From Micromonospora coriariae (GTDB lineage: Bacteria > Actinomycetota > Actinomycetes > Mycobacteriales > Micromonosporaceae): a stretch of DNA of 64,000 nucleotides. The translations under genes were made by a program, and so were the position numbers. The notes beneath the pieces were generated by a model. It had not been told where the DNA came from and made no database searches. It saw only the letters and a program-made list of their open reading frames with translations. Where the stretch lies: the NCBI RefSeq assembly GCF_900091455.1, contig NZ_LT607412.1, positions 1,674,001 to 1,738,000 on the forward strand, given 5' to 3'. This document shows, in pieces, positions 46,664 to 54,624 of the stretch. Position 1 is the first letter of the stretch; every line of letters begins with the position of its first letter.

Positions 46664-49600
46664 TTGGGCTTCTCCTCGAACGTCGACTGCAATGCCTGCC
46701 AGAACAGCTGCTGCTCGCGAAGGCGAAGGCCATCTGCGATTGCTCGCTCACGTTCCGTCAAGGGTCGGCCCTGGGCGAGGGCTTCCACGTCGCGACGCAC
46801 CTCATAAAGCACATGCTCCCAAACTGCGACAGCATCAAGCGCGGCCAGGTGCAGGCGGAACTCAGCTATGTGGCCGTTGCGCATCCGCAGCCCGAGCTGC
46901 ACGTCGCGGTAGCCGCTGCTCATCGGAAACAGGAATCGGTCCTCAAAACTCACGATCACGACGTCTGGGCGATCGCGTAGCCGGGCCAGGGCCGCGTAAA
47001 GATCACCGAGACAGCGAAACTCGACCTTCGCCGCGGCAAGGTCGAGCACCTTCGACGCATCACCCTGATGCTTGTTCACCTTGTCCAGCGCACGGCGACG
47101 ATCCTTTGGTTGAGGACGCCAGCCGGGCTCACCGACACGCAGGTCGCCGATTTGGGCCAGAGACACCGCGAGCTGGTTCAGGTCAACTTGCGCCACGGCC
47201 GCCGCCGAGTAGAGGTCGTCGAGGTAGTGGCTTACATAGGTACCGTCGGCGCGCCGACGGTCGTCGAATCCTGCCTGGGCGACCAGACCGTGCCGCACGC
47301 GAATGCTGGCGCTGATCAATCGCTGCTCGTCGGTGAGAGGGGTCGGATCTGGCTGGGGTACCCCGTGGGTGTTCCTCGGCCCCAACTCTGCTGCGTCCTG
47401 CTGGGAGACGTCGTCGAGCACCTCTGCCAGCACGTCGATGGCCTGCTGATGAGTCGCCAGGTGCAGCAGGGTCAGCGGACGGGCCGTCAGCGAGGTCGCC
47501 AGCTCGGGCGTGGTCAGGATTATCCGCGCCAGGCGCGGCTGCCGGACCAGCTGCCTGACCAGCAACTCGGCCAGTTTCGGCTCGGCGTGCGGCGGCTCCC
47601 GCCCAGCGCTGTCCAGCATGTCGCGGACCCGGACGTCGGTGAACAGCCGCGCCACATCGCGGGCCGAGGCCTCGTCCAACTCCGGCAGCAACCGGCGGAG
47701 GGTCGGCGGGTCCACGGCCTCCGCGAACTCAGCGGCAATCACGCCAGCGGCGAAGACCTCGTCCAGGCTGCCGGCCAGCGAGACCGTCCGGGCCTGGCCG
47801 CCTCGGGCGATCGAATCAGCGGAGGACGAAGCATCGGCAGGTTCGCCGTCCGGTGACGTCAGGGCCGGATCAGCCGAGCCCGGACCGTCCAGCAGCAGGT
47901 GCATCCGGTTGATGTACGGGTCGCCCTGGCCGCCGTCGTCGCGCGCCGGTGGGTGGTCCGGCAGGTCGGGGCGTTCGCTGAACCGGCCCCGGGGCAGCCC
48001 GCCGAGCGGCATCGGCCGGCCGTCTCCGCTCAGTACCAGCGCGTCGATGCCGACCACGTCGGGGTACAACGGCCGGTCGCGGATGAGGCCGGTCTGCGGG
48101 TCGACGTAGAGCACCGTGCCGTTCTGGTTGAGCGCCACCCAGGCGTGCGAGCCACCGTGCGCCCACTCGGTGACCAGGAACGCGTAGCTGCCGTGGCCAC
48201 CCAGCAGCAGTTGGTCGTGCAGGTTGGCGTAGCCCCGCTCGGCGGTGCGCCGTGCCTGCGCCGGGTGCGGCAGTTGGCCGGCGGGCGGGGCGAGGAGTTG
48301 CTGGAAGCGTCCGCCGGTCACGTCCTCGACCCGGCCCGGGCCGCCCGCCTCGCCCCGGATCGGGCGCCGGGTGTCACCGTCGAGGTAGCCGTCGAAGGTG
48401 CGCGGCGCCGACACCCGCGGTCGCCCGTGCACCCACGTCTCGAACAACGACAGGGTGCAGTCCAGGCAGTTGATGCCTCGGGTCGCGTCGGCGCGGGGGC
48501 CGCCGTCGTTCAGCAGCCGGAACCAGCCGCCCCGGCGGGGGTCGGCGGTGCGGGTGACGGTGCCGTCCGGCTCGCGGGGCATCCGCCGTTCGACGTCGAC
48601 CTGGTGCAGGGCCAGCGGCGGACGGAGCCCGCCGGGCCGCCCGTACGGCCGGGTGTCGTCGATCGGCGGTGGCACGTCGTCGCCGGTGAGCACCGACCGG
48701 TCGACGGTCTCCACAGCACCGAGTGCGAGTGCGCCGACGTCCTCGTTGGCCTGCCGGAAGTGGGCGTCGCCGACGTCCACGACCCGCGGCGCCGTGGTGC
48801 CGGCCAGCACCGCGTCGGCCAGGTCATGGCATTCGGAGTACGCGCGCAGCTCGTCGTATGCGGTCCGCTGCCAGCCGTCGGCCCAGCGGGGATGCCCGGT
48901 TTGGCGCAGCTGCCGGGCGTAGCTGGCGTACTCGGCTGCCCGTCGGTCGTGCTCGGCGGCCCGGGTGCGCAACCGATCGGCCTCGGACTGCCGGCGGTTG
49001 TTCTCGAACGAGGTCCGCTGGGACTCGTAGTAGCCCTGGTAACGCCGCCGCTCGACGGCGTCGGCCTCGGCGGCCCACCGGGCCGCGTACCAGTCGCTGT
49101 TTTCGAGGTCGGGCAGCGACGGATCGTCGGACGCCGCCACGTCGGCGGGGATCGGCGCGCGGCCGCGAGCCGGTTGGGCGGGTACGCGGATCGGCGCGGG
49201 GGCGTCCCGCGTCGGGAAGCGCGATCGGGCGGTGGATCCATGCTGCGCCGAACCGGTGGCCGTTGCGCTCCAAGCGCCGGTCACCGGCGTACCCGGGGTG
49301 GTCACGACACCGGGCGGCGAGCCGGCCGCCGGGCCGGTCGACGTGATCGGCGGCGGCGGGCCGGTCATGGTCGGCGCGACCGCGCCCGGCGTGGTGGCCT
49401 GCGGGCTGGCCGGGTTGCCGGTGGCGACACCGGCGGCCGGCCCGCTGCTCGCATCGGGGGTGGCGGGCATGGGCGCGGCGACCGAGGAGAGGGTGGGATC
49501 GGCTGCGGCGGGGGTGAGCGTCGGATCTGCCACGACCGGAGGCGGTGCACCCGGCCGTTCGGCCGGCTGCCGCTCAGCGACGTCGCCCGGCTGGTTCGAC

Positions 49601-50958
49601 GACGGCCCGGTCTCGGGTGGGAGCAGCGGATGGGCCGCCCCGTTTACGGACGGCCCGACGGCGGCCAGCGGCGGCGGCCCGGGCTCGGGCGGGACCACCG
49701 GCGACGACGTGTGGTCGGGCGCCACCGGCACCGCCGAGGCGACGACGTCCACCCCGGCGACGGCCGCCGCCGACGCCTGCGCCGGAACCACCGAAGACGG
49801 AACCGCCGAAGACGGGACCGCCGACGACGGAACGACTGCCGGCGAAGCCGCAGCGGACGAGCCCGCCTCCGGAGAGGCCAGCCCGGCACCGGTCATCGGG
49901 GCGACGGGTGTGAGGGTGGGGCCGAGTGGGGAGCCGGCGAGGGCGGCGGCCTGCGCGTCGAGCCGAGCGTGCAGCGCGCGGTCGGCCTGCCCCGTCGCCG
50001 AACCGGTGGCCCCGGACGCGGCGGCCCGCGCCACATCCTCCACCGAGGTCAGGCCCTGGCCGGTGGCGAGGCTGGCGGCGCTCTCGGCGAGCACCTCGCC
50101 GGTCATCTCCCGACCCAGGTGCTCGCCGACCCGCGCCGCGCGCCCGGTCGCGTGCCGACCCAGGCCGGCCAGCGGCGCGACCGCCCCGCCGGCGAGGCCG
50201 CCGACCGCCGATGCGCCGAGGTCGGTCAGGTCCACGCCGTGCGCACGCCCGGTCGAGTTCTGGTACGCCTGGGTGGCGAGGCTGACCCCGGCCTCCTCGG
50301 CGGCCTCCTCCAGCCCTCCGCGGGCGGCTCGCGTGGCGAGCCCGCGCACACCGCCCCGGGTGACCTCCTTGGCCGCCCGCTCGCCGGCTTCCTTGAGCCC
50401 GTGCCGGAGGGACTTGCCGGCCAGCTGCCCCGTCAGTCGTTTGACGATCTGCTGGATCAGCAGCCGGGTCGCGGTGATCGCCGCGCCCGCCGCCGGGGAT
50501 GCGGCACCGGCGGTGAGCAGCGCTGCCACCGCCACCGAGAGCAGCTCGATGACCAGGATGCCCAGCTCGATCCAGACTTCCAGCTTGGCGCCCTCGATGT
50601 CGCAGCCACACTCCTCGACCAGGCGGCCCAGGTCGGCGGTGACCGCGAGCAGCACCGGCAGCGGCGCGTCGTCGCCGTCCGCGATCCCCCGCCAGGCCGC
50701 CTCGAACGCGGCGTCGACCATTCCGACGCCGCCGTATCCGCTGCGCACCTCGGCGGCGGCCGCGGCCGCGTCGGTGTGCGGGCCGGCGAGTACTGCGGCG
50801 ACGTCGTACCACCGGTCGGCGACGTCCCAGACGGCCCGCTCGTTCCCCTCCGGCCACTGCACGCCGACCGCCCAGTCGAGGGCCTCGTAGATCCAGCCGG
50901 GCACGTCCCAGGGTGCGTAGTCCAGTGGGTGCGGAATCGGGCTGGGCAGCACGCTCAT
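46660..50958 (-). CDS. polymorphic toxin: papain-fold deamidase plus RelA/SpoT-like tip
   Basis: This 1432-residue protein has a modular toxin layout. Residues 1-170 resemble the N-terminal helical region of CpnT-like, type-VII-linked toxins (WPEGNERAVWDVADRWYDVAAVLAG). Residues 180-340 are Ala/Gly-rich helices and 350-600 a Pro/Ala/Ser linker. Residues 815-965 match the papain-fold toxin (glutamine deamidase) family: Cys831 in GINCLDCTLSLF, His near 937 in HAWVALNQNG and Asp near 952 in YVDPQTG. The last 150 residues resemble a RelA/SpoT-type nucleotidyltransferase: Asp near 1305 (VLDLAAAKVEF), GYRD at 1349 and Glu1366 (IAEFRLHL). The tip region has lower GC, suggesting module exchange. Targets are inferred. 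Confidence 0.78.
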   Translation of the reverse strand: MSVLPSPIPHPLDYAPWDVPGWIYEALDWAVGVQWPEGNERAVWDVADRWYDVAAVLAGPHTDAAAAAAEVRSGYGGVGMVDAAFEAAWRGIADGDDAPLPVLLAVTADLGRLVEECGCDIEGAKLEVWIELGILVIELLSVAVAALLTAGAASPAAGAAITATRLLIQQIVKRLTGQLAGKSLRHGLKEAGERAAKEVTRGGVRGLATRAARGGLEEAAEEAGVSLATQAYQNSTGRAHGVDLTDLGASAVGGLAGGAVAPLAGLGRHATGRAARVGEHLGREMTGEVLAESAASLATGQGLTSVEDVARAAASGATGSATGQADRALHARLDAQAAALAGSPLGPTLTPVAPMTGAGLASPEAGSSAAASPAVVPSSAVPSSAVPSSVVPAQASAAAVAGVDVVASAVPVAPDHTSSPVVPPEPGPPPLAAVGPSVNGAAHPLLPPETGPSSNQPGDVAERQPAERPGAPPPVVADPTLTPAAADPTLSSVAAPMPATPDASSGPAAGVATGNPASPQATTPGAVAPTMTGPPPPITSTGPAAGSPPGVVTTPGTPVTGAWSATATGSAQHGSTARSRFPTRDAPAPIRVPAQPARGRAPIPADVAASDDPSLPDLENSDWYAARWAAEADAVERRRYQGYYESQRTSFENNRRQSEADRLRTRAAEHDRRAAEYASYARQLRQTGHPRWADGWQRTAYDELRAYSECHDLADAVLAGTTAPRVVDVGDAHFRQANEDVGALALGAVETVDRSVLTGDDVPPPIDDTRPYGRPGGLRPPLALHQVDVERRMPREPDGTVTRTADPRRGGWFRLLNDGGPRADATRGINCLDCTLSLFETWVHGRPRVSAPRTFDGYLDGDTRRPIRGEAGGPGRVEDVTGGRFQQLLAPPAGQLPHPAQARRTAERGYANLHDQLLLGGHGSYAFLVTEWAHGGSHAWVALNQNGTVLYVDPQTGLIRDRPLYPDVVGIDALVLSGDGRPMPLGGLPRGRFSERPDLPDHPPARDDGGQGDPYINRMHLLLDGPGSADPALTSPDGEPADASSSADSIARGGQARTVSLAGSLDEVFAAGVIAAEFAEAVDPPTLRRLLPELDEASARDVARLFTDVRVRDMLDSAGREPPHAEPKLAELLVRQLVRQPRLARIILTTPELATSLTARPLTLLHLATHQQAIDVLAEVLDDVSQQDAAELGPRNTHGVPQPDPTPLTDEQRLISASIRVRHGLVAQAGFDDRRRADGTYVSHYLDDLYSAAAVAQVDLNQLAVSLAQIGDLRVGEPGWRPQPKDRRRALDKVNKHQGDASKVLDLAAAKVEFRCLGDLYAALARLRDRPDVVIVSFEDRFLFPMSSGYRDVQLGLRMRNGHIAEFRLHLAALDAVAVWEHVLYEVRRDVEALAQGRPLTERERAIADGLRLREQQLFWQALQSTFEEKPK

Positions 50959-50974
50959 CCGGATCGCCCCGCCG

Positions 50975-51307
50975 TCAGCGCTGGTCGGCGGCCCGGTCGA
51001 GCCGGGCGGAGCTGGCGCCGTCGGTCTGCACGCTCGCGTCGACCGCGAGGACCACGTCGGTGCCCAGCTCGGTGAGCCGGTGCCCGACGCCCGTCCAGGC
51101 CCGCAGCACGGTCTGCTCGATGCCGCGGTAGCTCCGCTCGAACGCGGCGCCGATGTCGTCTTGGCCCCAGGGCCGGGCGCCGCTGGCGGCCTCGATCTCG
51201 CCGCCCTCCGCCGCGCGGCGGGCGGTCACCGCCTCGCCGGCGAGGGCCAGGTCGGCACCGCCCCGGCGGGCCCGCGCCGGATCGAGCCAGAGCTGCCCAT
51301 CGGTCAC
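50975..51307 (-). CDS. WXG100/ESX-like small helical protein
   Basis: This 110-residue protein is probably a WXG100-like secretion partner. It is helical, with a central turn region (ASGARPWGQDDIGAAFERSYRGI) in the place of the WXG motif, a second amphipathic helix (VLRAWTGVGHRLTELGTDVVLAVDASV) and a polar tail. Such proteins are encoded upstream of LXG or CpnT-like toxins and help type VII secretion. It overlaps the YbaB-like gene by four bases and ends 16 bp before the toxin start. Confidence 0.7.
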   Translation of the reverse strand: MTDGQLWLDPARARRGGADLALAGEAVTARRAAEGGEIEAASGARPWGQDDIGAAFERSYRGIEQTVLRAWTGVGHRLTELGTDVVLAVDASVQTDGASSARLDRAADQR

Positions 51308-51726
51308 GACGACTCCTCGCGCCGCCCGAGCACGGCGTCGGCGCGGCCGAGCAGGGCACCGTAATCCCCGGTGCGCAGGAACTCCGCCGACCCGGAGCCT
51401 GCGGGCATGCTGGCGGTGACCAGTTCACGGGTGGCTTCGGTGGCGGCGACCGTGGCGGCGCGGACCGTTTCGGTGATCTTCCGGCTCAGCGCCTCGGCAT
51501 TCCGGTCCCGGTAGACGGCCGGGTCCAGCTCCACGGCGACCAGCTCACCCCGGGCGCCGACGGTCGCGCTCACCTGGCCGTCGGCGGACCGCCGGGTCAC
51601 CCGCAGCTCGGCCAGCCGCGTCCGCAGATCGTCCAACTTGGACCTGAGCTGCTGGTACTGGCCGTACACGTCGTCGAATCGGGCCCGTAGCTCGCGATTG
51701 GCGTCCCGGTCCACGCGTTCGCTCAC
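51304..51726 (-). CDS. YbaB/EbfC family protein
   Basis: This 140-residue protein has a coiled-coil N-terminus (YGQYQQLRSKLDDLRTRLAEL), then the YbaB beta-hairpin (TRRSADGQVSATVGARGELVAVELDPAVYR) and a C-terminal helix. YbaB/EbfC proteins bind DNA as nucleoid factors; in actinobacteria, versions like this are found at the head of WXG-toxin operons with unknown role. The start is GTG 51726 with GGAGGAG upstream. It is the first gene of the toxin operon. Confidence 0.8.
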   Translation of the reverse strand: MSERVDRDANRELRARFDDVYGQYQQLRSKLDDLRTRLAELRVTRRSADGQVSATVGARGELVAVELDPAVYRDRNAEALSRKITETVRAATVAATEATRELVTASMPAGSGSAEFLRTGDYGALLGRADAVLGRREESS

Positions 51727-51804
51727 CGCCGCTCCTCCCGTCACCGTCGGTAGGCCGAACCATACCGGCTGCCACCGGTCCGCGTAGTCCGGTAGTTTCG
51801 GTGC

Positions 51805-53049
51805 GTGATCGACCGTCAACAGGCCGAGCAGCTCGCGGCCGCCTGGGCCCATCGGGATTCGCTGCGGCTCGGCTACGAGTGCACGCCGACGGTCGACGAG
51901 TTCGACCTCGGCTACGTCATCCTGTCCGCTGTGGCCACCCGAGAGCGTGCGCTCCCCGGTGACCTGCCGACCACCGTCGTCGACAAGGCGACCGGCGAGG
52001 TGACCACCTGGCCCAGGGTGCCGACGCAGGTGGTGGCGGAGATGTACCGGCGCAGCCGGCCCGACGGTCCCACCGCTCCCCGCACCGTCGACCCGGAGGG
52101 CCGGCTACTGCGGGAGATCCACCGGCTGCCGACCCCGGACACCGTCGCGCACCTGACAGTGGGGGGCCGGATCTGGACGGCCCAGGGCGCGAAGGGGGAC
52201 GGACGACCGCGTCACCATCCGCTGGTGCGGGCATACCTCGACGAGTTGCCGGCCGGTGCGCTGGTCCGCGGCGGCGACCGGCACGCCGAGCTGATCGTCG
52301 TCTCCGACGTCCTGCACGAGTACGACCACCGGCGGACCGCCGAGGGCATCGCCCCGATGGGTCCGGGCGAGGCGGCGACGCTGCTGGAGGACGCCCGGTT
52401 CGAGACCTTCCGGATCCGTGAGCCGGGCGACCCCGCTGGCGGCCCGGCGGAACGCCCCTGCGATTCGTGCGTCAACTTCCTCGTGCACGCCAACGTGCTG
52501 CCGATATCGCATCGGGCCTTCTCGCAGCCGTGGCGACCGGAGCCCGCGCCCGACCCCGACCCGGGCCGCTTTCCGCCCGACGTCGCCAACGCGCTGGTGG
52601 CGGCCGGTTGGCGACCGCACATCGGGGATCAGATCATGGCCGCCGCGGCGGTGCGGGACGTCACCGCCGTGCCGGGACGGGCCCACCGGCACGCGGCCTT
52701 CCCGGCCGCCGTGGAGGCGCTGACCGCGTTCCCCAGCCTGGTCGGCGCGCGGCGAGGCCCGGGCGAGCAGGTGCGGATCTCCCGCTTCGACATCCGCCCG
52801 CACACCATCGCGCACACCGCCGACACGCTCGCCGACTTCGGGGCGGTGCTCGGCGTACGGCTCTTTCCGATCGGCACCGAGCAGCAGGACAGCATCCTTG
52901 CGGTGGACGAGCGTGGCCGGGTCTTCGCACTGGACCAGGCCGGCGAGTGGTTCCTCGGCGACACCATCGACGCCGCGCTCACCACCCTGCTGCTCGGCCG
53001 CGCCCCCGCCCGGGTCCGTGACGACGGCACCTGGCAGGGCGCCCTATAG
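51805..53049 (+). CDS. YwqJ-like deaminase/SUKH-3 fusion
   Basis: This 414-residue protein has three parts. Residues 1-85 resemble an immunity-type YrhB domain (VDEFDLGYVILS, TTVVDKATGEVTTWPRVPTQVVAEMYRR). Residues 100-240 resemble the YwqJ nucleic-acid deaminase family, with the HAE metal/catalytic motif (DRHAELIVVSDVLHEY) and PCDSC. Residues 255-414 are a SUKH-3 immunity domain (ALVAAGWRPHIGDQ, AFPAAVEALTAFPSLVG, FALDQAGEWFLGDTIDAALTTLL). It is divergent from the toxin operon (78 bp between starts) and its end overlaps the next, convergent gene by six bases. Whether the deaminase is active is unknown. Confidence 0.78.
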   Translation: MIDRQQAEQLAAAWAHRDSLRLGYECTPTVDEFDLGYVILSAVATRERALPGDLPTTVVDKATGEVTTWPRVPTQVVAEMYRRSRPDGPTAPRTVDPEGRLLREIHRLPTPDTVAHLTVGGRIWTAQGAKGDGRPRHHPLVRAYLDELPAGALVRGGDRHAELIVVSDVLHEYDHRRTAEGIAPMGPGEAATLLEDARFETFRIREPGDPAGGPAERPCDSCVNFLVHANVLPISHRAFSQPWRPEPAPDPDPGRFPPDVANALVAAGWRPHIGDQIMAAAAVRDVTAVPGRAHRHAAFPAAVEALTAFPSLVGARRGPGEQVRISRFDIRPHTIAHTADTLADFGAVLGVRLFPIGTEQQDSILAVDERGRVFALDQAGEWFLGDTIDAALTTLLLGRAPARVRDDGTWQGAL

Positions 53050-54483
53050 CGCCAGGCCGGTCAGCACCATGACCCGTGGCTCGGTGTAGTCGTCCATCGC
53101 GCTGCGCAGCCCCTCCCGGCCCACGCCGCTGCCCTTGACGCCGCCGTACGGCATCTGGTCCGCCCGGTACGACGGCACGTCTCCGACGATCACCCCGCCC
53201 ACCTCCAGCGACCGCGCGGCGGAGAAGGCCACGTCCAGGCGCCGGGTGAACACGCCCGCCTGCAACCCGTACGCCGAATCGTTGACCGCGGTGAACGCGG
53301 CCTGGTCGTCGGCGACGGGGGCGACCACGAGCACCGGGCCGAACACCTCCTCGGCGACCACCTTGGCGCCCGCCGGCACGCCGGTGAGGACCGTCGGAGG
53401 GTATGTCGCGCCGTCGCGCTCGCCGCCCACCTGGACGGTCGCGCCGGCAGCCACCGCCTCGGCCACCCACGTCTCGACCCGGCGGGCCGCGTCCTCGGAC
53501 ACCATCGGGCCCACGTCCGTCTGCTCGGAGGCGGGGTCCCCGGTGCGCAGCGCGCGCACCGCCGCCACAAGCCGGGGCAGGAAGTCGGCGAAGAGGTCGT
53601 GGTGCACGTACACCCGTTGGACGGCGATGCACGACTGGCCGGCCTGGTAGTTGGCGAAGGTGGCGATCCGCTGCGCGGCGAAGGCCAGGTCCTCGTCCGC
53701 CGTCCAGTCCGCGCAGATCACCGCGGCCGCGTTGCCGCCCAGCTCCAGCGTCACGTGCTTCTCCGGCGCCTGCCGACGGATGACCGCGCCGACCGGCCCG
53801 GACCCGGTGAACGACACGACCGGCAGCCGGGGATCGGTGACCAGTTCGGCGGCGCGGGAGTTCGGCAGCGGCAGGACCGAGAACATGCCGGCCGGCAGGT
53901 CGGTCTCGGCCAGCAGTTCGCCGAGCAGCAGCGCGGACAGCGGTGTCGCCGGAGCGGGCTTGACGATGATCGGCGCGCCGACCGCGATGGCCGGTGCCAC
54001 CTTGTGCGCGACCAGGTTGAGCGGAAAGTTGAACGGCGCGATGCCCAGCACGGGCCCTCTCGGCACTCGCCGGACCAGCGCGATCCGCCCGCTGGCGGTC
54101 GGGTCGGTGTCGAGGCGTTGCAGCTCACCGGAGAACCTGCGGGCCTCCTCGGCAGCCCAGCGGAAGGTGGAGACGGCCCGCCCGACCTCGGCGCGGGCCC
54201 ATTTCAGCGGCTTGCCGTTCTCGGCGGTGATCAGGGCGGCGACCGGGTCGGCGCGTTCGGCGAGCCGCCGGGAGACGTGGTCCAGGGCCGCCGCGCGGGC
54301 GTGCGCGGGTAGGGCCGCGGCCTGCGTGGCCACTCCGGCGGCCGCGGCGACGGCGGCCTCGACCTGGTCGGCGGTGGCGAGGGTGGTACGTCCCACCGGT
54401 CGACCGTCGTACGGGTGGTGGACGGTCAGCTCGCCCTCGCCGTGGGCGGGGCGGGAGGCGACGAAGAAGGGTGCGGGCTCCAC
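53044..54483 (-). CDS. aldehyde dehydrogenase
   Basis: This 479-residue NAD(P)-dependent enzyme belongs to the ALDH superfamily. Visible are GIAPFNFPLNLVAHK, the FTGSGPVGAVIR cofactor loop, LELGGNAAAVI with the general-base Glu, the catalytic Cys in YQAGQSCIAVQRVYV, and EEVFGPVLVV. It could serve as the succinate-semialdehyde dehydrogenase that the neighbouring GABA genes require, although its sequence resembles the broader glyceraldehyde/lactaldehyde-type group as well. It is divergent from patD, sharing a 141-bp control region. Confidence 0.85.
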   Translation of the reverse strand: MEPAPFFVASRPAHGEGELTVHHPYDGRPVGRTTLATADQVEAAVAAAAGVATQAAALPAHARAAALDHVSRRLAERADPVAALITAENGKPLKWARAEVGRAVSTFRWAAEEARRFSGELQRLDTDPTASGRIALVRRVPRGPVLGIAPFNFPLNLVAHKVAPAIAVGAPIIVKPAPATPLSALLLGELLAETDLPAGMFSVLPLPNSRAAELVTDPRLPVVSFTGSGPVGAVIRRQAPEKHVTLELGGNAAAVICADWTADEDLAFAAQRIATFANYQAGQSCIAVQRVYVHHDLFADFLPRLVAAVRALRTGDPASEQTDVGPMVSEDAARRVETWVAEAVAAGATVQVGGERDGATYPPTVLTGVPAGAKVVAEEVFGPVLVVAPVADDQAAFTAVNDSAYGLQAGVFTRRLDVAFSAARSLEVGGVIVGDVPSYRADQMPYGGVKGSGVGREGLRSAMDDYTEPRVMVLTGLAL

Positions 54484-54624
54484 GCCGAGCAGCGTAGACG
54501 AGGAAGCAGCCGACGGAAACAGTCGCCGCAGCCCTTGTCTGCCGCGAATTCAGTAGCCAAGATGGCAGACAGATTGCGATAACCACCGCAGACCGCACCC
54601 GGCCCCCCTCGGAGAGACCCAGCC

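Noticed and set aside
47899..51075. Plus-strand open frame of about 1058 codons opposite the toxin gene
   Set aside because: Its composition is Arg/Gly-rich with no domain, whereas the minus strand encodes recognisable toxin domains.
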